This document shows, piece after piece, positions 52,420 through 60,806 of a DNA stretch of 64,000 nucleotides; the first letter of the stretch is position 1, and each line of letters starts with the position of its first letter. The position numbers and the translations under genes were made by a program. Source of the DNA: Halomarina litorea (GTDB lineage: Archaea; Halobacteriota; Halobacteria; Halobacteriales; Haloarculaceae); contig NZ_CP100448.1 of the NCBI RefSeq assembly GCF_024227715.1, positions 3,059,655 to 3,123,654 on the forward strand, in the 5' to 3' direction. Below the pieces are notes generated by a model that saw only the letters and a list, made by a program, of their open reading frames with translations, had not been told where the DNA came from and did not search any database.

Positions 52420-53451
52420 ATGCACACGCACAGAGCCATCAGGACCGGTCTAGTCGCGCTCGTCGCGCTCGCGGTCGTCCTCGCGGGCGTCCCCGGCGTC
52501 GCGACGGCCGAGACCCGTTCGGGCGGGACCGTCGTCGTCGGCGCGGGCGAGGTCGTCGACGAGGGCCTGCAGGTGTTCGCGGGCACGGCCGTCATCGAGG
52601 GGACCGTCAACGGTGACGTCGAGGTCTTCGCCGGCACGGTCATCGTCGAGGGGACCGTCGACGGCGACCTGAGCACGTTCGGCGGAAGCGTCGAACTCGC
52701 CGAGGGTGCGGTCGTCACCGGCGCTCTCAACGCCGCGGCTGGCGACGTCACCGTCGCCGGGCAGGTCGGCGGGAACGTCGACGTCGGTGCCGGGACCATC
52801 CTGCTCGCGGACACCGCCCGTATCGGCGGCGACCTGAACTACGACGGCGAACTCGTCCGCGAGGGCGGGAGCGTCGTCGGTGGGGCCGTCACGCAGGACG
52901 GCACCAGCGTCGGTCCCGTCGACCTCGGCGCGTTCGACGCGGTGTTCGCGTTCTACGGCCTGCTGGCGTCGCTCCTGCTGGGTGCACTCGTCCTGCTGGC
53001 CTTCCCCGGCACGTCCGACCGCGTCGCGGCCACCGCGCTGACCGAACCCCTGCGCGCGGGCGGCGTCGGCCTGCTGACGCTCGTCGCCGTGCCGATAGCG
53101 CTGGTGCTCGTCGCCATCACGGTCATCGGCATCCCCATCACCATCGTCGGCGCGCTCCTGTTCGCCGTCGTCGCGTGGGTCGCCACCGTGTTCGGTCGCC
53201 TCGCGGTCGGCACCTGGCTGCTCTCGTACGCCGACGTGCGCAACCGCTGGGCGGGCCTGCTCGTCGGCTTCCTCGTCGTCGCCGCCGTGGGCTACGTCCC
53301 GTTCGTGGGGAGCGTCGTCGACTTCGTGGTGTTCCTCCTCGGCCTCGGCGCGCTGGCGCTGGTCGTCGCCCGCGCCTACCGCGGCACGTCCGGCTCCCGG
53401 CCAACCGAACCCGTCGGCGAGGACCCCGAGAGCGACCGCTTCGCGGCCTGA
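52420..53451 (+). CDS. Bactofilin-like polymer-forming membrane protein
   Basis: A 343-residue protein. An N-terminal signal is followed by a beta-helical stretch (residues ~37-150) of short repeats such as VIEGTVNGDVEVFAGTV and AGDVTVAGQVGGNVDVGAGT, which resemble bactofilin/polymer-forming domains. The C-terminal half has four to five membrane segments. The repeats probably face outside the cell and could assemble into filaments. Function unknown. Confidence 0.8.
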   Translation: MHTHRAIRTGLVALVALAVVLAGVPGVATAETRSGGTVVVGAGEVVDEGLQVFAGTAVIEGTVNGDVEVFAGTVIVEGTVDGDLSTFGGSVELAEGAVVTGALNAAAGDVTVAGQVGGNVDVGAGTILLADTARIGGDLNYDGELVREGGSVVGGAVTQDGTSVGPVDLGAFDAVFAFYGLLASLLLGALVLLAFPGTSDRVAATALTEPLRAGGVGLLTLVAVPIALVLVAITVIGIPITIVGALLFAVVAWVATVFGRLAVGTWLLSYADVRNRWAGLLVGFLVVAAVGYVPFVGSVVDFVVFLLGLGALALVVARAYRGTSGSRPTEPVGEDPESDRFAA

Positions 53452-53517
53452 TCCGGCGACTCCTCCTCTCGACTCGAACGCGACAGCCTGAAACCCGACA
53501 GCATCCGAGTGCCGACC

Positions 53518-53718
53518 ATGCACGTCACCGTCGAGGTGGTCGGCGACGAGACTCACGAGGTCGAGTCGCCGCCCGAAGGGACGTACGGCGACCTCCTCCA
53601 GTCGGTCGATCTCAACCACCACGAGGCCACGGTGCTGGTCGACGGCCGCCCGGTCCCCGAGGACGCGCCCGTCGAGGCCGACTCGGTGCAGGTCCTCAGG
53701 CTCATCAAGGGCGGGTGA
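53518..53718 (+). CDS. samp2: Small archaeal modifier protein SAMP2
   Basis: A 66-residue ubiquitin-fold protein ending in Gly-Gly (VQVLRLIKGG), with MHVTVEVVGDETHEVESPPE at the start. It matches Haloferax SAMP2, which is attached to protein lysines by the E1-like UbaA and also serves in tRNA wobble thiolation. The stop codon overlaps the start of the acetyltransferase gene by one base (TGATG), so they are translationally coupled. Confidence 0.93.
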   Translation: MHVTVEVVGDETHEVESPPEGTYGDLLQSVDLNHHEATVLVDGRPVPEDAPVEADSVQVLRLIKGG

Positions 53719-54146
53719 TGAGCGTCCGAGTCCGCACGGCGACCCCCGACGACTTCGTGCCCGTCATGCGGGTGCTCGACGGGTCGCTGCTCGACGTCGA
53801 GGCCACCACCGTCGAGGAGCGCATCGACCGGGGAGCGGTGCTCGTGGCCGTCGCTGACGGCGACACCGCCGGGCGCGTCGTCGGCACCCTCGTTCTCGAC
53901 ACGCTGGAGCCACACCCGGCGGCCCCCCGGCCCGAGGAGCAGGCGCCGGAGACGCGCCACGTCGAGGCCGTCGCGGTCCACCGGCGACACCGCTCTGCGG
54001 GCGTCGGGACGGCGCTCGTGGAGGCGGCGGCCGAGCGCTGTGACTACCTCACCGCCGAGTTCCGCGAGGAGGTCGGTCCGTTCTACGAGTCGCTGGGGTT
54101 CGACGTGGAGAGAGGCAACAGCGGGCGTTGTCACGGGATGCGATAG
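53718..54146 (+). CDS. GNAT-family N-acetyltransferase
   Basis: A 142-residue acetyltransferase. VEAVAVHRRHRSAGVGTALV contains the acetyl-CoA loop (RRHRSAGVGTA), and FYESLGF is the usual C-terminal motif. It is translated from an ATG that overlaps the SAMP2 stop codon. Coupling with SAMP2 could mean it acetylates SAMP2, its targets or its machinery, but that is only inference. The acceptor is unknown. Confidence 0.85.
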   Translation: MSVRVRTATPDDFVPVMRVLDGSLLDVEATTVEERIDRGAVLVAVADGDTAGRVVGTLVLDTLEPHPAAPRPEEQAPETRHVEAVAVHRRHRSAGVGTALVEAAAERCDYLTAEFREEVGPFYESLGFDVERGNSGRCHGMR

Positions 54147-54286
54147 CGAGCAGACGGCGGGGCGTCAGACCGAAGCGGCGTGCCGTGCTCCCACTCACAT
54201 CGGGTGGGGTCGGGCATCGTGCCCGCGGACCGCTTCGGGCGGGAGGTCAGGACATGGCGGGCGTGGTCCCGTCCTCCTATTTCAAC

Positions 54287-55660
54287 CTAGACCCGCGGCG
54301 CGACGAGGGCACGACCCGCCGCCAGCAGTTCCTCCACCCGGTCGGCGCTGTCGCCCTCCGCGTACACGCGGAGTTTGGGTTCCGTGCCGCTCGGTCGGAC
54401 GAGCACCCACGTCCCGTCCTCGAGGAATATCTTGAAGCCGTCCTTCGTGCCGACGTTCTCGACCGCCTTCCCGGCGATTCGCTCGGGGAGGTCGCCCTCC
54501 AGACTGGTCAGGACGTGGTCCTTGCGGTCCTCCGGGCAGTCGACGCTCACCCTGCCCTGGTGAATCTCGCCGTACTCGGCCTCGATGGCGTCGGCGCGGT
54601 CGTCGAGGGGGCGTTCGGCGTGCGCCTGCGCGAGGACGAGGGCGAGGAGGACGCCGTCCTTGTTCCGGAGGTGGTCGGTGATGCCGAAGCCGCCGGACTC
54701 CTCGCCGCCACAGAGGGCGTCGGCGTCTTTCATCCCCTGTGCGACCCACTTGAAACCGACCGGGACTTCGAGGACCTCCTCGCCGTGGTCGGCCGCGATG
54801 CGGTCGACGAGGAAGGTGGTCGAGACGGTGCGGACCGCTCCTCCGGAGTCGGATTCGAGGAGGTAGTCGTAGAGGACCGTATAGAGGAGGTTCGGGTCGA
54901 GGTAGCCACGGGCGGGCGTGACGACGGCGAGGCGGTCGGCGTCACCGTCGTTGGCGAACCCGAGGTCCGCGTCGCCCTCGGTGACCAGTTCCACGAGGTC
55001 GGTCAGTTTCTCGGCGCTCGGTTCGGGCGAGACGCCGCCGAAGCCCTCCGCCGCCTCGCAGCGCAGGCGCTCGACGGTCGCGCCCGCGCCCGCGAGGAGG
55101 TCGTCGGTGACTCCCCGGCCGCTGCCGTGCATGGCGTCGTAGGCGACCGAGAGGCCGTCGAGGTCGGCTCCGGAGAACTCCACGGCGTGCTGGCCAAAGC
55201 GCGTCGTGAAGGTGTCCTCGTGTATCTCGCCGCGGTCCGCCTCGGGGACCTGTTCCGGGTCGGCGAGGCGCGCTTCGAGGGCGTCGGTCACCTCGGGCAT
55301 GGCGGGCGCGCCATCGCCTGGCAGGAACTTCACGCCGTTGTACTCCGGTGGGTTGTGGCTCGCGGTTATCATCAGCCCCCCGGCGAGGCCCCGGTCGCGG
55401 ACGGTCCACGCGAGGACCGGCGTCGGGCAGTCCCGTTCGGAGGAGAGCACGTCGAAGCCGTTGTCCGCGAGCACCTCGGCGAGGGCCGTCGCGAACCGCG
55501 GCGAGTGGTCGCGGGCGTCGTAGCCGACGGCGACGGTATCGCCCGCCGACTGGTCCGCGAGGAGGTCCGCGACGGCCTGGCCGACCATGCGGACGCGCTC
55601 CTCGGTGAACGTATCGAGGGTCGCGCGCCAGCCGTCGGTCCCGAACTTGATAGCGTCCAT
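54287..55660 (-). CDS. Phosphohexomutase (phosphoglucomutase/phosphomannomutase family)
   Basis: A 457-residue alpha-D-phosphohexomutase. GLMITASHNPPEYNG holds the phosphoserine loop, GDADRLAVV the Mg-binding loop, GGEESGG the sugar loop and RPSGTEPKLRVYAEG the phosphate loop. The family interconverts 1- and 6-phosphates of glucose, mannose or glucosamine. A second paralogue lies about 3.2 kb away on the other strand; which takes which sugar cannot be decided from sequence alone. Confidence 0.92.
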   Translation of the reverse strand: MDAIKFGTDGWRATLDTFTEERVRMVGQAVADLLADQSAGDTVAVGYDARDHSPRFATALAEVLADNGFDVLSSERDCPTPVLAWTVRDRGLAGGLMITASHNPPEYNGVKFLPGDGAPAMPEVTDALEARLADPEQVPEADRGEIHEDTFTTRFGQHAVEFSGADLDGLSVAYDAMHGSGRGVTDDLLAGAGATVERLRCEAAEGFGGVSPEPSAEKLTDLVELVTEGDADLGFANDGDADRLAVVTPARGYLDPNLLYTVLYDYLLESDSGGAVRTVSTTFLVDRIAADHGEEVLEVPVGFKWVAQGMKDADALCGGEESGGFGITDHLRNKDGVLLALVLAQAHAERPLDDRADAIEAEYGEIHQGRVSVDCPEDRKDHVLTSLEGDLPERIAGKAVENVGTKDGFKIFLEDGTWVLVRPSGTEPKLRVYAEGDSADRVEELLAAGRALVAPRV

Positions 55661-55771
55661 GTCTGGGGCAGTTCGGCCGGCGAGAAAAATCCCCCTCTCG
55701 ACTCTCGGCCGGTCCGGAGCGCCGCGGCAGGGGCCGGTCGGCTTTTCGGCCGTCGTCCCCAAGGGGCGGTG

Positions 55772-56326
55772 ATGACGAGAGTTGTCGCCGTGTGCGGGAG
55801 CCGTCGCGACGGCAGTTACACGAGAGTCGCACTGGGTCACGCCCTCGACGCCGCGAGCGAGGCCGGCGCGGAGACCGACCTCCTCGACCTGGGGGCCGTC
55901 GACCTGCCGCTCTACCACCCCGACGTCGACATCGAGGAGCAGGGGGAGGCCGCCGCCCTCGTCGCCCGGATACGGGAGGCGGACGGCGTCCTCCTCGGGT
56001 CGCCCGTCTACCACGGGTCGTACTCCTCGACGTTCCGCAACTTCCACGACTACTGTGGCTTCGACGAGTACGAGGACACCGTCGTCGGCCTCTTGGCCAC
56101 CGCCGGCGGCGGGAGCTACGGATCGACGCTCGACCACATGCGCGCGACGGTCCGGGGAGTCCACGGCTGGGTCGTCCCCCACCAAGTGGGCATCCGGCGG
56201 GCCTACGACCAGTTCGACGCCGACGGCGCGTTCGTCGACCCCGCCCTCGAAGAGCGCGTGGCGGAACTGGGGCGCGTCGTGGTGGAACGGGCGCGCGACC
56301 GGGCCGCACCCCGGGCGAGCGACTGA
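55772..56326 (+). CDS. NADPH-dependent FMN reductase
   Basis: A 184-residue flavodoxin-like protein. VAVCGSRRDGSYTRVAL is the FMN-phosphate loop and GVLLGSPVYHGSYSSTFRNF the isoalloxazine region, typical of the FMN_red family (ArsH/azoreductase-like). It reduces flavins or quinone-like compounds with NAD(P)H. It starts 9 nt after a GGGGCGG stretch and is divergent from the phosphohexomutase gene. Confidence 0.9.
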   Translation: MTRVVAVCGSRRDGSYTRVALGHALDAASEAGAETDLLDLGAVDLPLYHPDVDIEEQGEAAALVARIREADGVLLGSPVYHGSYSSTFRNFHDYCGFDEYEDTVVGLLATAGGGSYGSTLDHMRATVRGVHGWVVPHQVGIRRAYDQFDADGAFVDPALEERVAELGRVVVERARDRAAPRASD

Positions 56327-56343
56327 GAGCGAGGCGGACCGAC

Positions 56344-56589
56344 TCAGTCGACCAGCCGCTCCTTGCGGGCGCGAGAGAGCTGTTTTATCTCGTACTCGCG
56401 AGACATCGCCGCCGACCTGCTGGTGTAGGACTCGACGTGGACCACCTCCAGCGGGGTCCGCCCGCGGGTGTACTTCGCGCCGGTCCCCGCGCGGTGCTGG
56501 GCGAGGCGTCGCTCGACGTCCGTCGTGTACCCGGTGTAGAGCGTGTCGTCGCCACAGCGCAGGACGTACACGTAGTGGGTCGCCGTCAT
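56344..56589 (-). CDS. GIY-YIG domain protein (UPF0213-like)
   Basis: An 81-residue protein containing a complete GIY-YIG-type domain: [20 protein letters not shown] has the VYVL/LYTGYT strands, [12 protein letters not shown] follows, and [14 protein letters not shown] carries the Arg and Glu. The domain is the nuclease core of UvrC and SLX1; stand-alone forms are small and of unknown role, perhaps in DNA repair. Confidence 0.92.
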   Translation of the reverse strand: MTATHYVYVLRCGDDTLYTGYTTDVERRLAQHRAGTGAKYTRGRTPLEVVHVESYTSRSAAMSREYEIKQLSRARKERLVD

Positions 56590-56649
56590 CGCACAGGAAG
56601 TGGGCTTCGCGTGGTAGTTGTTACCACGGTTCGATGGCCCGTCGCCATC

Positions 56650-56799
56650 TTATTTGTCGCGTGCGCGCTCCCGGGATACCTCGGCGATACCCGCGTTCGC
56701 CGAACAGCTCGGACAGGCGTGAATCTGCCCGGACTCGTTCGCGAACACTCGGGCGAAGCGTTCCGAGACGTGCGCATTGCAGTGGTCGCACTTGGCCAT
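56650..56799 (-). CDS. DUF7563-like small zinc-finger protein
   Basis: A 49-residue protein, MAKCDHCNAHVSERFARVFA then GQIHACPSCSANAG, with two CxxC pairs forming one zinc site. A similar protein is encoded at 60165-60323, so the window has two paralogues. The family is widespread in haloarchaea. Function unknown. It is too short to be found by length-based gene calls. Confidence 0.85.
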   Translation of the reverse strand: MAKCDHCNAHVSERFARVFANESGQIHACPSCSANAGIAEVSRERARDK

Positions 56800-56868
56800 T
56801 GCTGCGCCGACGCGATGCGTCGACAGAGATGCATACTCGTCCCGACACCAAAAATGCTCGCGAACCTA

Positions 56869-57666
56869 TCACCCCCTATTTGAATCACGCGCACTCCGAC
56901 CCGCTCGGCGGATCGAGTCCACGAGACGGGCGATGCGACCCGCGTGGACGGCGGCCGCGAACCCCGCGTCGATGTTCACCACCGCGAGCGGCGCACAGGA
57001 CTGGAGCAGCCCCGCGAGCGCCGCCTCCCCGCGTCCACCGTGGCCGTAGCCCGTCGAGACGGGGAGGCCGACGACGGGCACGTCCACCTGTCCCGCGAGC
57101 ACCGTCGGGAGCGCACCCTCCCGACCCGCCGCCACGACCACCACGTCGTGTTCGCGGACGGTGCCGAGGGCGTCGAGCAGTCGGGGGAGGCCCGCCACAC
57201 CCACGTCGTCGATTCGCGTGACCGTCGCGCCGAGTTCCCGCATGGTGACGGCCGCCTCGCCCGCCGGTTCCGCGTCGGCCGTCCCGGCGGCGACGACGGC
57301 CACCCGCGCGTCGAGTGCGGGCGGTTCGTACCCCTCGCCGTGGACCACGACGGTCCGCGCTCTCGCGTCCCGGTCGACGGTCGCACCGGGGAACTCGTCG
57401 GTGACGGCCGCCCGAATCGCCCGCGCCGTCGCGTCGTCGGCCCGCGTCACGAGCGCTCGGTTCGTCGTCTCGACGGCCGTCGCGGTCAGCGTCGCCGCCT
57501 CGTCGGGCGTCTTTCCCTCGGCGAGAATGGCCTCGGGGACGCCCGCCCGCTCCTCGCGTGCCGCGTCGAATCGGCCGGCCTCGTCGGTGGCGTACCCGCG
57601 CAACTCCGCCTCCGCCGCGGCCGGCGAGAGCGTCCCGTCCGCCACGGCGTCGAGTAGTTCGCGCAT
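56869..57666 (-). CDS. larB: Nickel-pincer cofactor biosynthesis protein LarB
   Basis: A 265-residue LarB. The C-terminal domain resembles PurE: VVVVAAGREGALPTVLAGQV and VVGLPVSTGYGHGGRGEAAL, then NIDAGFAA. LarB carboxylates and hydrolyses nicotinic acid adenine dinucleotide, the first step to the nickel-pincer cofactor of lactate racemase. The N-terminal region (ELRGYATDEAGRFDAAREERAGVPEAI-type) is the usual helical cap. LarC, LarE and LarA are not in the window. Confidence 0.92.
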   Translation of the reverse strand: MRELLDAVADGTLSPAAAEAELRGYATDEAGRFDAAREERAGVPEAILAEGKTPDEAATLTATAVETTNRALVTRADDATARAIRAAVTDEFPGATVDRDARARTVVVHGEGYEPPALDARVAVVAAGTADAEPAGEAAVTMRELGATVTRIDDVGVAGLPRLLDALGTVREHDVVVVAAGREGALPTVLAGQVDVPVVGLPVSTGYGHGGRGEAALAGLLQSCAPLAVVNIDAGFAAAVHAGRIARLVDSIRRAGRSARDSNRG

Positions 57667-57831
57667 ACGGCCTCCTGCGCGCGCGAGCGACCAGAACCCA
57701 TCGAATCGCCCCGAACGGGGGTCGACCGCGCGAACGCTTCGGAAACCGTATATATAGGACGACTTTGTATCATCAATCTTGTGGCCTGAGAAGCCCGTGA
57801 ACGGCGGCGAGACGCCCCCACTTTGGCAAAG

Positions 57832-57839
57832 TTTATAAA
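57832..57839 (+). promoter_or_regulatory. TATA box of the half-histone gene
   Basis: TTTATAAA in the AT-rich context GCAAAGTTTATAAAGG lies about 29 nt before the ATG, so transcription should start a few bases upstream of translation. It is one of the strongest TATA boxes in the window. Confidence 0.8.
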
Positions 57840-57863
57840 GGACGTGCGTGAACTGACGTTTGC

Positions 57864-58031
57864 ATGGCAGACCTGATTGTCAAAGCGGCTGTCAAGGACG
57901 CGCTGGACGACATGAACGTTGCTTCGGACTTCTACGACGCGCTCGACGACGAGGTCCGCGACCTCCTCGACGACGCGGCACGCCGAGCAAAGGAGAACGA
58001 CCGGAAGACGGTCCAGCCGCGCGACCTCTAA
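57864..58031 (+). CDS. DUF1931-like half-histone-fold protein
   Basis: A 55-residue protein: MADLIVKAAVKDALDDMNVA then DFYDALDDEVRDLLDDAARR and ENDRKTVQPRDL. The last helix and RKTVQPRDL resemble the end of an archaeal histone fold, and DUF1931 proteins are histone-fold relatives. The chain is much shorter than a histone (about 66 or more) and very acidic. The family is recognised by me but has no known role; nucleoid binding as an acidic partner is inference. It has a strong leaderless promoter. Confidence 0.85.
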   Translation: MADLIVKAAVKDALDDMNVASDFYDALDDEVRDLLDDAARRAKENDRKTVQPRDL

Positions 58032-58080
58032 GTCGGGCTCCCGTTCTCACTTTATTTATCCGCGCCGACGAGCGACGGCT

Positions 58081-58761
58081 TCAGACCCGCTCGACGGTGA
58101 CGGTCTCGCCACCGACGTGGAGTTCGTCCGCCAGCCCGACGAACAGACCGTGTTCGACACAGCCCGGTGTCGCCGAGAGCGTCGCCGCCAGGTCGGCGGG
58201 GGCCTCGACGGGACCGAACGCACAGTCCAGCACGAGGTTGCCGTTGTCCGTGACGACGGGGCCGTCCTTCCGCTCGGCGCTTCTGAGCGTGGGGTCGCCG
58301 CCCTCAGCCCGGACCGCGCGTTCGACGACGGGCACCGCGTCGGGGAGCACCTCGACCGGAATCGGGTGGTCCAGCACGTCCGCCCGCTTGGTCTCGTCGG
58401 CGACGACGAGGAGGCGGTCGGCGCTGGCGTCGACGAACTTCTCACGGGCGTGGGCCGCCCCGCCGCCTTTCACGAGGTGCGCCCCCGCGAACTGGTCGGC
58501 CCCGTCGATGGCGACGTTCGGGAGCGCGTCCTCCAGCGTGACCAGCGGGATACCGACCTCTCTCGCGAGCGCGCGCGACTGGTACGAGGTGGGGATACCC
58601 CGGACGTCCAGTCCCGCCTCGACGCGGTCACCCAGCGTCCGAATCGCGTGGGCGGTCGTACTCCCCGTCCCGAGGCCGACGACCATGCCGTCCTCGACGC
58701 GGTCGGCGGCCGACTCCCCCGCGCGCCGTTTCGCGTCCTCGCTCCCGTCGGTGGCCTTCAT
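58081..58761 (-). CDS. rpiA: Ribose-5-phosphate isomerase A
   Basis: A 226-residue RpiA that interconverts ribose 5-phosphate and ribulose 5-phosphate. GLGTGSTTAHAIR binds phosphate, NVAIDGADQFAG holds the catalytic Asp residues and LVKGGGAAHAREKFV the Lys and Glu. Length is normal. In haloarchaea it supplies ribose for nucleotides since a full oxidative pentose pathway is often missing. Confidence 0.95.
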   Translation of the reverse strand: MKATDGSEDAKRRAGESAADRVEDGMVVGLGTGSTTAHAIRTLGDRVEAGLDVRGIPTSYQSRALAREVGIPLVTLEDALPNVAIDGADQFAGAHLVKGGGAAHAREKFVDASADRLLVVADETKRADVLDHPIPVEVLPDAVPVVERAVRAEGGDPTLRSAERKDGPVVTDNGNLVLDCAFGPVEAPADLAATLSATPGCVEHGLFVGLADELHVGGETVTVERV

Positions 58762-58863
58762 GCGAGTGCGTTCCGGGCCTCGGGACAAAAGCGCACCTCC
58801 CGGTCGGGGACGGGCGCTCCGTCAGGCGGAGTAGCTATGTAGGGCCCTCGTGTGCCACCCAGT

Positions 58864-60168
58864 ATGTTCGGGACCAGCGGTATCCGGGGACCCGTCGGTG
58901 AAACCGTGACCGCCGACCTCGCACTCTCGGTGGGTCGGGCGGTCGGCGTCGACGCCGACCGGGTCGTCGTCGGCCGCGACCCGCGGGCCAGCGGTCGGCT
59001 CCTCCTCGACGCCCTCACGGCGGGCCTGCGCGAGACGGGCACCGACGTGGTCGACCTCGGCGAGGCGGCCACGCCCACCGTCGCCCGGGCCGTCGCGTGG
59101 GAGGACTGCGACGCCGGCGTGATGGTGACCGCGAGCCACAACCCCGCCGAGGACAACGGCATCAAACTCTGGCAGCCCAGCGGGCAGGCGTTCGACGAGG
59201 CGGGCCGCGAGACGGTCGAGGGCCGCCTGCGCGAGGGCGAGTTTCCCCTCGAAGCGTGGGACGGCCTCGGGACGCGCGTCGAGGGGGGCGCCGACGAGCG
59301 ACACGTCGCGTCCATCGTCGAGAGCGTCTCGCTGTCCGGCGACGCCCCCTCGGTCGTCGTCGACCTCGGCAACGGCGCGGGGAGGGTGAGCGTCGAGGCC
59401 CTCCAGCGCGTGGGCTGTCACGTCGAGACGCTCAACGCCCAGCCGGACGGTCGGTTCCCGGGTCGGCCGAGCGAACCGAACGAGGAGACGCTGACCTCGC
59501 TCTGTGCGCTCGTCGGGACGACGGACGCCGACCTCGGCGTCGCCCACGACGGGGACGCAGACCGGATGATGGCCGTCGACGAGACCGGCGAGTTCGTCCC
59601 CAAGGACGCTTTGCTGGCCATCCTCGCCGCCGAGAGCGCCGACGCGGGCGAGGCCGTCGCCTGCCCGGTCGAGACCAGCCTCGCCGTCGAGGACTACCTC
59701 GCCGACCGCGACGTGCGCGTCGAGTACACCCCGGTCGGCGACGTGTACGTCGCGGAGGCGCTGGGCGGGGACGTGACCTTCGGCGGCGAACCCAGCGGCG
59801 CGTGGATCTGGCCCGAGGAGACGCTCTGTCCGGACGGGCCGCTGGCGGCCGCCCGCCTCGTCGAACTGGCCGCGGACCGCCCCCTCTCCGAACGCGTCGC
59901 CGACGTGCCCGACTACCCCATCCGCCGGGCGAACGTCGAGGTCGGAGACAAGTCGCGGGTGATGGCCGACGTGCGCGACCGGGTACTGGCGGAGTACGAC
60001 GGCGTCACCACCCTCGACGGCGTGCGGGTCGACCTCGGGGACGCCTGGTTCCTGATTCGCGCCAGCGGGACCCAGCCGCTGGTGCGGGTCAACGCCGAGG
60101 CTCGCGAGGCGGACCGTGCCGAAGAAGTGCTCGAAGAGGCGAGAGAACTGCTCGAAACGGCGCGTTAG
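58864..60168 (+). CDS. glmM: Phosphoglucosamine mutase-like phosphohexomutase
   Basis: A 434-residue phosphohexomutase. MFGTSGIRGPVGETV is the family start, VMVTASHNPAEDNGIKLW the phosphoserine loop, HDGDADRMMAVD the metal loop, GGEPSGAWIWP the sugar loop and RASGTQPLVRVNAEA the phosphate loop. The GTSGIRG start and GGEPSG loop favour the phosphoglucosamine/phosphomannomutase branch, so it may supply UDP-GlcNAc for glycans. It is a paralogue of the gene at 54287-55660. Its stop overlaps the convergent small zinc-protein gene by 4 nt. Confidence 0.88.
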   Translation: MFGTSGIRGPVGETVTADLALSVGRAVGVDADRVVVGRDPRASGRLLLDALTAGLRETGTDVVDLGEAATPTVARAVAWEDCDAGVMVTASHNPAEDNGIKLWQPSGQAFDEAGRETVEGRLREGEFPLEAWDGLGTRVEGGADERHVASIVESVSLSGDAPSVVVDLGNGAGRVSVEALQRVGCHVETLNAQPDGRFPGRPSEPNEETLTSLCALVGTTDADLGVAHDGDADRMMAVDETGEFVPKDALLAILAAESADAGEAVACPVETSLAVEDYLADRDVRVEYTPVGDVYVAEALGGDVTFGGEPSGAWIWPEETLCPDGPLAAARLVELAADRPLSERVADVPDYPIRRANVEVGDKSRVMADVRDRVLAEYDGVTTLDGVRVDLGDAWFLIRASGTQPLVRVNAEAREADRAEEVLEEARELLETAR

Positions 60169-60323
60169 ATACGGCGGGTCGAACGGGCCTCTCGGACGTT
60201 TGCGCCGTCTCGGATCTTGTCCTCACAGTTGGGGCAGACTCGCGGGTTGTCGAGTCCGTCCGGGGTGAACACCCGCGCGTACGCTGCCGTGACGAAGGAA
60301 CTGCAGTTCTGGCATTCGGGCAT
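60165..60323 (-). CDS. DUF7563-like small zinc-finger protein (second copy)
   Basis: A 52-residue protein: MPECQNCSSFVTAAYARVFT then VCPNCEDKIRDG, with two CxxC pairs. It shares the MxxCxxC..ARVF..C..C layout with the protein at 56650-56799. Two ATGs lie close together (MHMPEC); I chose the second, giving MPECQNC. The end overlaps the convergent glmM gene by 4 nt. Function unknown. Confidence 0.82.
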   Translation of the reverse strand: MPECQNCSSFVTAAYARVFTPDGLDNPRVCPNCEDKIRDGANVREARSTRRI

Positions 60324-60457
60324 GTGCATACGGGTACGAATTCCCCCAACATAACGATACGTGTCACAGCAACCCACACAAGTCCGAGCGCGGGACAGTC
60401 AGCCGTCGAGTCGGGTCGTCGACAACGCTTAATCTCGCGGACGGCCCACTACCACCC

Positions 60458-60781
60458 ATGGTTAATGATACTACGGCACAGAGTGGTGCGGTCCTCGCGA
60501 GCGGTCTCCGGTTCGGACAGGTGCTCTACGACGAGGACGGGGCGCCCGTCGGCCACATCCGCGGGTTCGACGAACACGGCTGTTACCTCACCGTCGAGGA
60601 GGGCGTCGGGATGGCGGACGCTCCGCCGGGCGACCACGCCTCGGTCGGCCACGAGGGCGAGGCGGAACTGATGTGGCGGTGCTGGGCCTGCGGGGCCGTC
60701 GGTCGCATCGCCCGCCTCCCCGAGGAGTGTCCCGACTGCGGGGCCTCGAAGGAGGAACTGTACTACTGGACGGAAGACTGA
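60458..60781 (+). CDS. DUF7130-like rubredoxin-type protein
   Basis: A 107-residue protein with an N-terminal strand-rich domain (GLRFGQVLYDEDGAPVGHIR) and a C-terminal metal knuckle CWACG...CPDCG followed by KEELYYWTED, typical of rubredoxin-like ribbons. I recognise it as the haloarchaeal DUF7130 group. It may bind iron or zinc; electron transfer is possible but unproven. The TTAATCTC box upstream (60430) fits a leaderless transcript. It is followed 25 nt later by panE. Confidence 0.82.
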   Translation: MVNDTTAQSGAVLASGLRFGQVLYDEDGAPVGHIRGFDEHGCYLTVEEGVGMADAPPGDHASVGHEGEAELMWRCWACGAVGRIARLPEECPDCGASKEELYYWTED

Positions 60782-60806
60782 GGACGCCCTCGGGGCTACC
60801 CCACCC

